A program made the translations under genes and the position numbers. Shown here one piece after another: positions 31,601 through 40,205 of a DNA stretch of 64,000 bases. This DNA is from a virus. The stretch is from IMG/VR virus record IMGVR_UViG_3300005253_000655, positions 1-64,000 of that record, one strand, 5' to 3'. Position 1 is the stretch's first letter. Every line of letters starts with the position of its first letter. The notes below the pieces were generated by a model, which was given only the letters and a program-made list of their open reading frames with translations, was not told the origin of the DNA and searched no databases.

Positions 31601-34600
31601 TCCACTTATCCATCGTACCCCAGTCCTTCCCGGTCTTAGGGTCCACGGGTGTCGGCACTTTCAATGTCACAGCGTTCTCCATCACATCCACTATTCTCGG
31701 GACCGCAATAGGCAACAAGTGATCATCTATCTCGAACAGGATATCATCATGAATCTGTATCAGCGGTCTACAAATTCCCATCTCACTCAGATCCTTCAGC
31801 ACAGGTACCAGGTCACCCATCGCCTGCTTGATCACACCTTGCGCCCCCATCTGTATCGGAGCGTTTCCAGCTTTACGCAGCGCTTCCAGCTTCACCCACA
31901 TGTTGTGAGCTTTAACACCTGGGACATACATTATCCTTCCCCACATGTCACGTACAAACCCGTGCCGCTTGGCATGAGTCTTCGTGTCCTGCATGAACTG
32001 AGCAATGCCGCTGTACACCCTGAACCAGGCTTCAATCATTTCCTCACATTCCTGCAGTGTGGATGTAGCGCCTTGGGAAAGCATCTGTTCCAACAACCCT
32101 TTCCCTGTGATATCGTACAGAATTCCGAACCCGATTCTCTTGGCCGGATACCTGTGTTGCAGCTCGTCCACATCCTCTACTGCCAGCCCCCACATCTTGG
32201 CTGCAGTCATCGTGTGGATGTCCTGACTCTTGTTAAAGATCTCTATCATATTTGTGTCGTCGCCTTCATGTGCCGCTACCCTCATTTCGATCTGGCTGTT
32301 AGAATGAATAAGACCGTTCTGCGACACATAGGTATGTGTATTGTCTACTGTTATCTGATAAATATCACGTAAACCTACAAGATCAATACTTTTTATTTTA
32401 TGGTTCTGCGTCTTAAACATAATATAACACTTATGGGAACAATAGATTGCCTTTCTACATTTTGGCTGTACAAACTCTTTACCACAACAAGGGCAAGTTA
32501 AATAATCCCTCTTGAATTTTGCGTAATTAGGATTTTCCTTTCCTTTATATGTGCGGCGACTCTTTAATCCTTCACGTAAAGCCTCCAACCTTTTTTCATC
32601 CGAGCGTTCACCATTTTTCACTGCCCTCCAGTAACGCCTTCCACCTTGTGCCCTGTTTTCTGTTATAGGTAGATATTGAATATTGTCTGAGTGCCAATTC
32701 ACAGCATTACCATTCTTATGATCCACTTCAAAGCCTTCGGGACAATCACCATATTTGTATTTTGCAATTAAGCGGTGTTTATAAAAAGAGTTATGATAAT
32801 TTCTTAGGTACCATGTTGAATACTTCTGTGGCCCTGCATAACTTTCCTTCACATGTGCTAACCTGTCTCCCACACGCAAGTTTTTTAGTTCTACACACTC
32901 CCCCTCATACGTCATTAACTTATGGTCTGCAGTACACTTGATGCTTGTACCGTCCTCCAGCCTTAACTTATAAACAGGCGCTCTACCTACTTTAGCCGCA
33001 GCTATCACTTTTTCAAACTGTAAGGATATACCCTCCTTGGAGGACAGCACGCCTGTGCCTACCTTAATGTCCTTAATTGGTTGTTCACCATACTCCGTGA
33101 TTATCTTCTCATCCCCCGTAAGACAATAGTCACAAGAGAGGAAACTGCAGCCTTCAGCCGCAACGAAACCCTTCCGAACCATTTTGCCTTCTTTCGAACG
33201 AGTCGGCTGTGCCATGAGATTGGGATTACTCGCACTAAGCCTCCCCGTGATAACCCTTGTGATTCTGAAAGTGGTATGTATACGCCCGTCTTGTTGTACC
33301 TTTTTTGGTAATTGTCTGGTGTACGTGTTGAGTAGCTTATCATAACCCCTCCATTCTCTTATCAGCGGTATGATTGGATGCTTGTCTACCAGCCTTGATA
33401 GCACCTTGTCATCCGTACTGTTGCCCCGGATTTGAGGCAGTCCCAAATCAACAAAAAGCTTCTTAGACACTTGCAACGGGGAGGCCAGATTGAAACTCGA
33501 TTTCGCCTTCCTCATGATCATGTTCTCCAGTACATCCGCCTTACCCTGCAGGTACCCGGACAACTCTTCAAAATGCGCCAAGTCCACTTCAATCCCTGCC
33601 GCCATCATGTCAACTACCATCAACATGGCATGCATATCCCGCCAGAACACTTCCTGTAAGCCCCGTGTCTCGATCATTCCCCACAGGATAGGCCAGAGTC
33701 GCAATGTGGCATCCGCATCTCTTGCAGCGTAGTCCACGGCGTCGTCATGGTCTATGTCACTCAGGTCGCCTTCCGGCATTTCGCCATACACAGCTTCCAC
33801 TTGACCCCGGCCCTCATTCAGTTTAATCTTCTTCCAGCGGTCAGCAGGGTCAGCGCCTTTGTTGGCTGTGTCATTCAGGATACGCAGGGATTTCTTTGCT
33901 ATATTTTGTGGTTGCTTGACCCTGGCAGCGTCCTTCTCCCATACCAGAAACGGTTCCGGCGCAAGCCAGTCTTGCATAAGAACCTGATTCAGGTAGTCAA
34001 TGGCCTTGTTCTTAGTGGCCTCACCTACCATGTCTTTATAAGCGTTCATCACCATGCCAAGGTGTCTGAATGCCAGAGGTTTCAGTCCTTGGGGCTCGCT
34101 CTGCAAAAGATACGCAATCACCATTGTGTCTGCAAACCGGGCCGGAACAATCCCCACACTTGACAAGACTGGAAGATCATACAGGGCATTGTGATTGAGG
34201 GTCAGGACGTGCGGCTTAGCCACATGCTTAGCAACCTCTTCCAAGGCCTCATGCCGGTCCTCCATGACAACGATGGACTCCCCTGGCACCACACTGAACG
34301 ACAAGCACCAAAACTTATTCTTCGCCCACTCTGTATCAATTGCTACCACATCGTGGCCTTCCAATATATTACGTATGGACAAGCCTGTGCGCATCTCTGA
34401 ATAGAATTCCCTATCCTTGAATACATCCTCTAAATGAACCGGCTCCCGCTGCATACTCAACACCTCATACAGCGTCCTGAAGTCTTGCTGACACCACAAC
34501 AAGGCCTGCGAGTCAACTACGCCTGCACTCGGGTCGTATAGCGGGACCACTGTGCGCATAGAATTACCAACCATCACCCGGAAAGGTATACCGTGGACCC

Positions 34601-34991
34601 TGTCCATGCTGACATTGCCCAGGATCTGCTTTGTTGCCACAGCCCCTACAGTCCCGATGACGGAAGGATTTACAATGTCCAGTTCTCTATGTAGAAACTT
34701 CCGGCGACACGTGTCCAGGTGAACGGCCTTTGACTTCTTCACAATGCATTTCACACATTTAGTGACATAGATGTCTTCGCGGTCAATGTAATTGGCACGC
34801 AAGAGGTTGGTGAATTCCTCGCCACCTTTAGACCCCCCGTGGAAAGGAATACCGAATCTGTCTTCCCAGAATCCGGGGGAGTCTCCGAGAATGAGGAGCC
34901 TGGACGACAAATTACCCGTACCCCAAACGATCTGGGTACGAGTTTCGTGTAGTTCACAGGCTGTGCATGTGTGTGCTAGTTCATTTTTCAT
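31593..34991 (-). CDS. UDG-DNA polymerase A fusion with an intein
   Basis: 1,132 residues. 1-~150: type 4/5 uracil-DNA-glycosylase-like domain (LLILGDSPGFWEDRFGIPFH) with Cys spaced for an Fe-S cluster (CTAC, CVKC, C). ~210-440: 3'-5' exonuclease (VVAIDTEW, YAARDADA). The rest is a family A polymerase: motif A DY-SQIE, motif B RYPAKRIGFGILYD and motif C IHDDILFE. A 276-residue intein splits motif A between residues 622 and 899; the spliced product has 856 residues. A -10 box lies 5 bp before the ATG. Ends with TAG. Confidence 0.92.
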   Translation of the reverse strand: MKNELAHTCTACELHETRTQIVWGTGNLSSRLLILGDSPGFWEDRFGIPFHGGSKGGEEFTNLLRANYIDREDIYVTKCVKCIVKKSKAVHLDTCRRKFLHRELDIVNPSVIGTVGAVATKQILGNVSMDRVHGIPFRVMVGNSMRTVVPLYDPSAGVVDSQALLWCQQDFRTLYEVLSMQREPVHLEDVFKDREFYSEMRTGLSIRNILEGHDVVAIDTEWAKNKFWCLSFSVVPGESIVVMEDRHEALEEVAKHVAKPHVLTLNHNALYDLPVLSSVGIVPARFADTMVIAYLLQSEPQGLKPLAFRHLGMVMNAYKDMVGEATKNKAIDYLNQVLMQDWLAPEPFLVWEKDAARVKQPQNIAKKSLRILNDTANKGADPADRWKKIKLNEGRGQVEAVYGEMPEGDLSDIDHDDAVDYAARDADATLRLWPILWGMIETRGLQEVFWRDMHAMLMVVDMMAAGIEVDLAHFEELSGYLQGKADVLENMIMRKAKSSFNLASPLQVSKKLFVDLGLPQIRGNSTDDKVLSRLVDKHPIIPLIREWRGYDKLLNTYTRQLPKKVQQDGRIHTTFRITRVITGRLSASNPNLMAQPTRSKEGKMVRKGFVAAEGCSFLSCDYCLTGDEKIITEYGEQPIKDIKVGTGVLSSKEGISLQFEKVIAAAKVGRAPVYKLRLEDGTSIKCTADHKLMTYEGECVELKNLRVGDRLAHVKESYAGPQKYSTWYLRNYHNSFYKHRLIAKYKYGDCPEGFEVDHKNGNAVNWHSDNIQYLPITENRAQGGRRYWRAVKNGERSDEKRLEALREGLKSRRTYKGKENPNYAKFKRDYLTCPCCGKEFVQPKCRKAIYCSHKCYIMFKTQNHKIKSIDLVGLRDIYQITVDNTHTYVSQNGLIHSNSQIEMRVAAHEGDDTNMIEIFNKSQDIHTMTAAKMWGLAVEDVDELQHRYPAKRIGFGILYDITGKGLLEQMLSQGATSTLQECEEMIEAWFRVYSGIAQFMQDTKTHAKRHGFVRDMWGRIMYVPGVKAHNMWVKLEALRKAGNAPIQMGAQGVIKQAMGDLVPVLKDLSEMGICRPLIQIHDDILFEIDDHLLPIAVPRIVDVMENAVTLKVPTPVDPKTGKDWGTMDKWNV
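32298..33125 (-). other. intein with HNH homing-endonuclease domain
   Basis: Starts at Cys (CLTGDEKIIT, block A), has block B TADHKL, a central HNH nuclease (HRLIAKYKYGDCPEGFEVDH-KNGNAVNWHSDNIQ), a zinc module (CPCCG..CSHKC), block F (VGLRDIYQITVDNTHTYV) and ends HSN followed by Ser+1. It lies between polymerase residues D-Y and S-Q-I-E of motif A, so the polymerase is inactive until splicing. Confidence 0.93.
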
Positions 34992-34996
34992 AGGCT

Positions 34997-35026
34997 ATTA
35001 TACCTCAATTCAGGGTCAAATGTCAA
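34997..35026 (-). promoter_or_regulatory. consensus sigma-70 promoter of the polymerase gene
   Basis: TTGACA (35021-35026), 18 bp, TATAAT (34997-35002), both perfect. Only 5 bp separate the -10 from the polymerase ATG, with no ribosome site, predicting a leaderless transcript. Confidence 0.8.
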
Positions 35027-35027
35027 G

Positions 35028-35231
35028 CTATTTCCAAGGCAGATTCTTATACTCCCAATGTGTAAAAAAGAAAGGTTTTCCTATCCACTCTCTCTTTCTT
35101 TCTATTCTACATAACCAATACCAAACCTCCTTCACCTTTATAGGATACCATGCGTACCAGGGGTGCCAATTTTCTATATAGTCTACCTTACTTTGTGCTT
35201 TTCTCTTGGCTGCTATCCTGTCCCATCGCAT
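35028..35231 (-). CDS. 67-residue Trp-rich basic protein
   Basis: Ten Trp and many Lys/Arg (WHPWYAWYPIKVKEVWYWLC). TAGGAGGACACTC gives a strong ribosome site. Lies between the polymerase promoter and tRNA-His. Unknown. Confidence 0.6.
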   Translation of the reverse strand: MRWDRIAAKRKAQSKVDYIENWHPWYAWYPIKVKEVWYWLCRIERKREWIGKPFFFTHWEYKNLPWK

Positions 35232-35252
35232 GAGTGTCCTCCTAATAAAATG

Positions 35253-35327
35253 TGGGGTGACCGGCGGGAGTCGAACCCGCTAAAAACAGATTCACAGTCT
35301 GCTGCCTCACCGTTTGGCTCCAGCCAC
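35253..35327 (-). tRNA. tRNA-His(GTG)
   Basis: Acceptor GTGGCTG/CGGTCAC (G-U pairs), C73 as in tRNA-His, encoded CCA; anticodon loop CTGTGAA; T arm GCGGG-TTCGACT-CCCGC. The genome has T at position -1 where bacteria usually encode G. Confidence 0.88.
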
Positions 35328-35335
35328 ATCAAAAT

Positions 35336-35650
35336 TTATTTAATATGCTCAATTACTCCTTCCGAGTCTTCATGCTCTTTATTCCAAACTCTCCCCTTGT
35401 TCCGTTCAAGCGTATACTCTCCAGCACCTAACATGTCTATCCTATTTTGATAACAATAATGGGATAATAAACAAAGTACATCCCCGACCTCTTCAAACTT
35501 TTGCCCTTGTGTACCTTTTTCGGTCGCCTCCCTTAACTCCTCGACTTCTCTTTTCATGTGATTTACTATTCCTATGGATCTATTTTTACCAAAGGTTTTA
35601 TCCGCCCATTCACCTTGCTTTCTTACAAACCTTTCTAAACGATCAAGCAT
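35336..35650 (-). CDS. MazG-like nucleotide pyrophosphohydrolase (DUF550 type)
   Basis: 104 residues: FVRKQGEWADKTFG.., HMKREVEELREA.. and FEEVGDVLCLL give the EExxE/ExxD metal-binding helices of all-alpha NTP pyrophosphatases. Would remove unwanted dNTPs. Confidence 0.8.
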   Translation of the reverse strand: MLDRLERFVRKQGEWADKTFGKNRSIGIVNHMKREVEELREATEKGTQGQKFEEVGDVLCLLSHYCYQNRIDMLGAGEYTLERNKGRVWNKEHEDSEGVIEHIK

Positions 35651-35651
35651 T

Positions 35652-35801
35652 TTATTTATTCCCCCTCTCCTTAAGTATATCCACTACTGCATGAATCCTG
35701 TAACAATCTTCAGGTGTTTCACCGCAGTCTGAATCAAGTCCGCAAGCCGGACAAACATGCTCACTTATTTCCTGTATTGTTTTAATATCTTCCTTGTCCA
35801 T
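35652..35801 (-). CDS. 49-residue Cys-containing protein
   Basis: MDKEDIKTIQEISEHVCPAC.., with CPAC, a CGLDSDC run and a further Cys, a possible zinc module. GGAGG upstream; TAA lies just before the MazG-like start. Unknown. Confidence 0.6.
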   Translation of the reverse strand: MDKEDIKTIQEISEHVCPACGLDSDCGETPEDCYRIHAVVDILKERGNK

Positions 35802-35816
35802 AATACATCCTCCAAA

Positions 35817-36038
35817 TTAACTCTTTCTAGGCTTGATTTGTTTCTTCTGACCAGCACGCTCTTTCTTTTTAACCTCTGACCACCATACAGGCTTGACCGG
35901 ACCTCTGCTTACAATCGGGCACCAACCCTGTTTGTTTCGGTACAGCATACCTTCAGGGGTGTACGTAATGCACTCCCCATCTGAATCCGTCTTCTCACAG
36001 CCCTCGCATATCTCCAACTCATTCTTTGGCTCTCCCAT
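35817..36038 (-). CDS. 73-residue Cys protein
   Basis: MGEPKNELEICEGCEKTDSD.., CEGC and two further Cys, basic C-terminus. ATG 36038 has AAAGGAGGGG; an upstream in-frame ATG does not. Unknown. Confidence 0.65.
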   Translation of the reverse strand: MGEPKNELEICEGCEKTDSDGECITYTPEGMLYRNKQGWCPIVSRGPVKPVWWSEVKKKERAGQKKQIKPRKS

Positions 36039-36049
36039 TGTCCCCTCCT

Positions 36050-36253
36050 TTATACATATGTATACCAACCATCTTCATCATCTCCAAATCTCCATCCAAG
36101 TTTCTCTAATTCTTCTTTATCCTTATTCGTTACCTCCTTGTCAAGGTCCGGGCCATAAAGAACGTCAAGGCCTCCTGTGCAGAGCCAAGCTTTATCACCG
36201 TCGTCTACATATTTCTTGAAAATTAACAGTCCATCAATTATATCATTCAGCAT
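36050..36253 (-). CDS. 67-residue acidic protein, paralogue 1
   Basis: MLNDIIDGLLIFKKYVDDGD.. Shares plan and sequence with the gene at 36302-36496 (LLIFxxY, DLIY/DVLYxPDLDxxV, LxxLGW). Both are preceded by the same GGGAGGACTAAGTA leader, showing tandem duplication. Unknown. Confidence 0.7.
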   Translation of the reverse strand: MLNDIIDGLLIFKKYVDDGDKAWLCTGGLDVLYGPDLDKEVTNKDKEELEKLGWRFGDDEDGWYTYV

Positions 36254-36301
36254 TACTTAGTCCTCCCATATAACACTCTGTCTCTTCCATTGTCCCCTCC
36301 T

Positions 36302-36496
36302 CTATACATGTTTTTGCCAAACATCATCCATGTAAAACCAGCCCAGGGAATCTAGCCTCTTACCATCCTCTTCTGATACTCTCCTGTCAAGGTCCGGGGC
36401 ATAGATCAAGTCATGCTCTGCGCTTATCCAAGCAGCATTCAAATCCTCAATGTACCTCTCAAAAATCAATAACCCTTTGATTACATCCGTTATCAT
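36302..36496 (-). CDS. 64-residue acidic protein, paralogue 2
   Basis: MITDVIKGLLIFERYIEDLN.., ~40-50% like the gene at 36050-36253 over its length. ATGA-type overlap with the nuclease gene upstream. Unknown. Confidence 0.7.
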   Translation of the reverse strand: MITDVIKGLLIFERYIEDLNAAWISAEHDLIYAPDLDRRVSEEDGKRLDSLGWFYMDDVWQKHV

Positions 36497-37224
36497 TACT
36501 TAGTCCTCCCATATAACAACTCATTCCAAATTGAATCCGCCAGCGTCTTCCCGATCCCTTCCACCTCCATCAGCTCTTCCTTCTTAGCGCACAACAGTTT
36601 AAACATTGTGGGAAATTTCTCCAAGAGTTTCACACTTTTCCCCCAACCAACCCCGGACAGTTCCTTGATCATCTTGTGTGTGACCGAAGGCTTGTGCATC
36701 ATGGCTTGGGGAGGAGTCGTAACGTGAAACGCATTCAACCCCTTGTGCTTGTCCCAGTCCTTTTGCCACCACCTATAAAGCTGTGTCAACCACCTGCCAC
36801 TATGTCCCAGATCCGGCGAATACCATATCTTCACTCCACATTTAGCTGCAATGGTATTGAGAAAACCTGTGAGATAACTGCCCATAAACTGTCTCGTTCC
36901 AAGGGTAAAAGGAAACCACCTACTGTGCTTAAAATGCATCAACAACCCCGTGTGTAGATCCTCCTCCCATTTGCCTTCCAACAGGAGATACACCTGCTCG
37001 TAGCTGTTGCATAGGCCTACCAGTTGGTGCCCCGCAAGTCGCCCGGAGTCAATAGAAGATATCATGTCTCCCAGTGTCTTACGCTCCACACCAATGGTCG
37101 TGGGACCGTCTGGGCCGTTGCCCATGAAAGCCGCATCTGCAAATTGCAACGTGACCAGCTTGCAAGGCGCGGTAACAATAGGCTCCAGCTCTTTGGACCC
37201 GACTCTGTTGTCTATGGATATCAT
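36496..37224 (-). CDS. ERCC4-type (XPF/Mus81-like) nuclease
   Basis: 242 residues. N-terminal ERCC4 nuclease with Asp in SIDNR and GVERKTLGD (45-53, the ERKxxxD motif), C-terminal helix-hairpin-helix pair (LSGVGWGKSVKLLEKFP, EVEGIGKTLADSIW). Cuts branched DNA in replication or recombination. Complete. Confidence 0.88.
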   Translation of the reverse strand: MISIDNRVGSKELEPIVTAPCKLVTLQFADAAFMGNGPDGPTTIGVERKTLGDMISSIDSGRLAGHQLVGLCNSYEQVYLLLEGKWEEDLHTGLLMHFKHSRWFPFTLGTRQFMGSYLTGFLNTIAAKCGVKIWYSPDLGHSGRWLTQLYRWWQKDWDKHKGLNAFHVTTPPQAMMHKPSVTHKMIKELSGVGWGKSVKLLEKFPTMFKLLCAKKEELMEVEGIGKTLADSIWNELLYGRTK

Positions 37225-37409
37225 TCGTTGAAGTCCAAATCATCAAGAGCGCGTTCAAGCTCCACAATGTAGGCATTTCCCGTGAAACCTACTTGATTTA
37301 TGCCCTCCCGTAATTGACTGCGTATTACCATCCATACAGAGTTTGTAGCTGTTATTTCCACAACGTGTACCACTTCTTTTGTCTTTGTTGCTGTTACATT
37401 TTCTCCCAT
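37221..37409 (-). CDS. 62-residue protein, unknown
   Basis: MGENVTATKTKEVVHVVEIT.., beta-rich start, acidic end. ATG 37409 behind AGGAGGG; a GTG one codon upstream is less likely. Overlaps the nuclease start by ATGA. Confidence 0.6.
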   Translation of the reverse strand: MGENVTATKTKEVVHVVEITATNSVWMVIRSQLREGINQVGFTGNAYIVELERALDDLDFNE

Positions 37410-37422
37410 CACCTACCCTCCT

Positions 37423-37677
37423 TTAATGTATAGTTTTTTGCAGCTTACTTCTTCGATCAATTTTTACAGCGTATTCCACAGCATCAATCTTGTCTGGAAA
37501 CAGTCCCATAATCTTCAACCCCTTGGACATGCCCTCCTCGGTGTTTTCGACAACCTCCATCACCGGCCAGAAGTCCCCGGCCTCCCGTACCCTTGCCACT
37601 ACTATATCCCCCAGGTCCAGGCGCTCCAGACCTTTGAAGACCTTATCAAAGTCGTCATCGTCGTAGATGAAGTGCAT
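37423..37677 (-). CDS. 84-residue acidic protein
   Basis: MHFIYDDDDFDKVFKGLERL.., Asp-rich. ATGA-type overlap with the nucleotidyltransferase gene. Unknown. Confidence 0.65.
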   Translation of the reverse strand: MHFIYDDDDFDKVFKGLERLDLGDIVVARVREAGDFWPVMEVVENTEEGMSKGLKIMGLFPDKIDAVEYAVKIDRRSKLQKTIH

Positions 37678-38234
37678 TAGTCACCTCCTTCAGTGTTCTC
37701 GTCTTCGTTATCATAAACGCAACCAGATTGGTCCGCCATTGAACACGCTACCTTGCTGCTACTGATATCTACACCCTTAGCACAATGCGTCATCTCGAAC
37801 ACTGTAGGGTAGTGCTCACACCTTTTCTCTAGATAAGCATCTACAAAATGATCCTTATTGGTTTCTCCCCGCGCATCAAATATAACATCGGGAAGGCTTT
37901 CCATGTACTTATTCCTGAAGCTCCTGAAAACATACACACGTTGAGGCTTGTTCTCTATGGGGTCGAGCCTTTTCATTTTCTCAATGGCGTGTTTATTGGC
38001 AGCGAATTCGTTCCTATCAAGCGCGACAATTACATTAAACTCTATGCCCCCGACATTGAAATAAAAGCCGTTATAATCAACCCGTTCTTGGTCTCTTGAA
38101 AGCCGTATGTATATGCCTTGCAAGATAAGCTTCGCCTCAAAATCTGCGACATCTTCCTGCATGACAACCATGTCAACATCACTCGCGTCCGTTGCTCCAC
38201 CAAACACCCTAGACCCTGATAATAGCATCTTCAT
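37677..38234 (-). CDS. nucleotidyltransferase-fold protein
   Basis: 185 residues. LLSGSRVFGGATDASDVDMV is the GS-x10-DxD signature of the Pol beta-like nucleotidyltransferase fold, with a third Asp/Glu in GGIEFNVIVALD. It could be a tRNA, protein or antibiotic nucleotidyltransferase; substrate unknown. The acidic C-terminus is low-complexity. Confidence 0.75.
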   Translation of the reverse strand: MKMLLSGSRVFGGATDASDVDMVVMQEDVADFEAKLILQGIYIRLSRDQERVDYNGFYFNVGGIEFNVIVALDRNEFAANKHAIEKMKRLDPIENKPQRVYVFRSFRNKYMESLPDVIFDARGETNKDHFVDAYLEKRCEHYPTVFEMTHCAKGVDISSSKVACSMADQSGCVYDNEDENTEGGD

Positions 38235-38248
38235 AATTCATCCCCTCC

Positions 38249-38419
38249 TTAATATGCGCCACATTTTAAAAGTCGGATCAGCGCGTTCAAATCCTCCGGC
38301 GTGTCTATGACAAGGTTCCCATTCACATACAGCTCTGTTATAATGCCAAACTGTTCCTCTTTCTGCATGAACCGTATAGGCACACCCTTCTTTGTATTAA
38401 TTTCCAGTATCTTATCCAT
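38249..38419 (-). CDS. 56-residue protein
   Basis: MDKILEINTKKGVPIRFMQK.., alpha/beta. ATG overlaps the upstream ATPase stop as TAATG; longer in-frame starts lie inside that gene. Unknown. Confidence 0.65.
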   Translation of the reverse strand: MDKILEINTKKGVPIRFMQKEEQFGIITELYVNGNLVIDTPEDLNALIRLLKCGAY

Positions 38420-39132
38420 TATTCCCAGTCCTCCACTGTGGTACCTTTCACAATCAACACCGCCATCTGTTTGAAATCGCACATCGGTCCAGGCAAAACT
38501 TCCCCGTCCAGCTCCGGGTCGTGACGGCAGTCTACGATTTCCATGCAAAACATACCCTCATCTTTATACAGCTCCAGAGTGACCTGCACTAGTCCCAAAA
38601 CTCCACTATATCCCATAGGCACCATCTCTTTCTGCATTACGTTGTTGATGTAACTATTCTTCATCTTGCGGATCAGGATCAAGTTGGTACGGGCATCGTA
38701 AGCCGACTTGATCATTTTGGAATACTCACTGTTCACCGGACCATACTGCAATGGCATGACTTGCGTGACTTTGCCAAACCTAGCCATACGTATCAGCTCC
38801 CACATCTCCGTCTCTGTATCCCATACAACGGTACGTATGGAGCTGTCAGCCAAAGACTCATAGTATGCAATCTTGAACGCTTCCCACTCTACGGTAGCCT
38901 CAACCTTCTCCGTGGGCACTTTAACATCATATTGGTATATTATCTTCTGGTCCGCAAACTTATGCACCACACCTTCCAGGCCCACATCCACGTTGAAGAA
39001 CGCCGTGTCACCGGGAGCGGTCAGAGACTGGTGTGTCTTACCGCACTTTTGCCTTGCTTGCATAGCGACTATCAGCCTGGGATAGATCTCGGCATCGGCC
39101 ACTTTGAATCCTGTTTTTTTATCCAGCGTCAT
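38419..39132 (-). CDS. Sak4-like RecA-fold ATPase
   Basis: 237 residues. Walker A QARQKCGKTH (25-34), Walker B TVVWDTETEM, and the overall length fit phage AAA_24/Sak4-type single-strand annealing ATPases. Neighbouring PD-(D/E)XK nuclease and candidate ssDNA-binding gene support a recombination module. Confidence 0.75.
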   Translation of the reverse strand: MTLDKKTGFKVADAEIYPRLIVAMQARQKCGKTHQSLTAPGDTAFFNVDVGLEGVVHKFADQKIIYQYDVKVPTEKVEATVEWEAFKIAYYESLADSSIRTVVWDTETEMWELIRMARFGKVTQVMPLQYGPVNSEYSKMIKSAYDARTNLILIRKMKNSYINNVMQKEMVPMGYSGVLGLVQVTLELYKDEGMFCMEIVDCRHDPELDGEVLPGPMCDFKQMAVLIVKGTTVEDWE

Positions 39133-39313
39133 GTTTGTATCCCTCCTTTAACATTTGTTGCAGATGGAGCATAAGAGCGTCCGTTATGGCTGCAAGATCC
39201 CTCGGGGCGATAAGAACTTCCCGAGACAGATTCGCAGAAACTGTTGAGGTGTCACTACTTTCTTCTCCACCAAACACACCAGTAATCTCTATCCTTGCGT
39301 TGATTATCGCCAT
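39119..39313 (-). CDS. 64-residue protein
   Basis: MAIINARIEITGVFGGEESS.., beta start, helical C-terminus. Overlaps the ATPase start by 14 bp. Unknown. Confidence 0.6.
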   Translation of the reverse strand: MAIINARIEITGVFGGEESSDTSTVSANLSREVLIAPRDLAAITDALMLHLQQMLKEGYKHDAG

Positions 39314-39316
39314 AAC

Positions 39317-39619
39317 TCACACCCCCAAATTTTTCATTGTATTCAGAATGTTATTAGCATCTTTGTACGTTTTCGCTGTTCCAATGCGCAGCAATCTTTC
39401 ACATAGCTTCCGGACTTTCAACAACATTTTTGTCATCTCTGGGACTGTGTTGGAACGTTTTTCCTTCTCTTTGTTTATCCAGGCAGTAATAACCTCCCCT
39501 AGAACCTCTTTCTCGAAATCCAAAATTATAGGGAAGCTTACTTTGTATTCATCCAATTGATTGAACTGATCCCTTACCACATCTATAAGATCCAACAACT
39601 CTCGTATATTATCCATCAT
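39317..39619 (-). CDS. 100-residue helical protein
   Basis: MMDNIRELLDLIDVVRDQFN.., all-alpha. ATG 39619 behind AGGAGG; earlier in-frame starts overlap the upstream nuclease. Unknown. Confidence 0.65.
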   Translation of the reverse strand: MMDNIRELLDLIDVVRDQFNQLDEYKVSFPIILDFEKEVLGEVITAWINKEKEKRSNTVPEMTKMLLKVRKLCERLLRIGTAKTYKDANNILNTMKNLGV

Positions 39620-39620
39620 A

Positions 39621-40205
39621 TTATTTATCCTCCTGTCCCCAACCATCAACCAACATTCTGTCCCGTTGCTTCAATATCATGTTCCAGTTCTCCCGCAGCT
39701 CAGCGTCGGTGAACACAATGCGATAAACTTTATATTCTGGCCCACCACCTTTGTAGTTGCCCATGATGTGGATGATTCTCATGATAACTATATTTAAATC
39801 CATCATAAAGCAGTACGACTTAACTTGTGTCATGTATCGCCAATTATCTACTGGCAATTGTCTACTTGATTTCCAAGTGAATTTCAGTTCAGTGAGTATT
39901 AATCCTGCTTCTCCTCTAGGGTCCGGCTCCATACCATCAGGACTACCTACAATATCATCCTTCCACACTTCGCCAGGTCGAACACACTCGCGTTCTTTCA
40001 AGGTCTCTTCTAGTACGTCTTCCCAGACAAAACCTAGATTCATCGTTAACTGCGCTTCACCCCAGTGTCCACGATATTCCCACCCCATTGCCTTCTCTAG
40101 GGAATAAATGACATCAGTAAGGTGGATAACACCGCCGCCCATTGTTCTGTCTTCTCCTGAACCTGTCTTTGGTATGAAAGGTTGATCTAGCAATTCCCAT
40201 TCCAT
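39621..40205 (-). CDS. PD-(D/E)XK nuclease (Cas4/RecB-like)
   Basis: 194 residues. E in WEDVLEE, D90 in GSPDG, and E106-x-K108 in LTELKFTW are the catalytic set of the PD-(D/E)XK fold. No Cys cluster of Cas4 is present. Likely processes DNA ends with the Sak4-like ATPase. Confidence 0.8.
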   Translation of the reverse strand: MEWELLDQPFIPKTGSGEDRTMGGGVIHLTDVIYSLEKAMGWEYRGHWGEAQLTMNLGFVWEDVLEETLKERECVRPGEVWKDDIVGSPDGMEPDPRGEAGLILTELKFTWKSSRQLPVDNWRYMTQVKSYCFMMDLNIVIMRIIHIMGNYKGGGPEYKVYRIVFTDAELRENWNMILKQRDRMLVDGWGQEDK

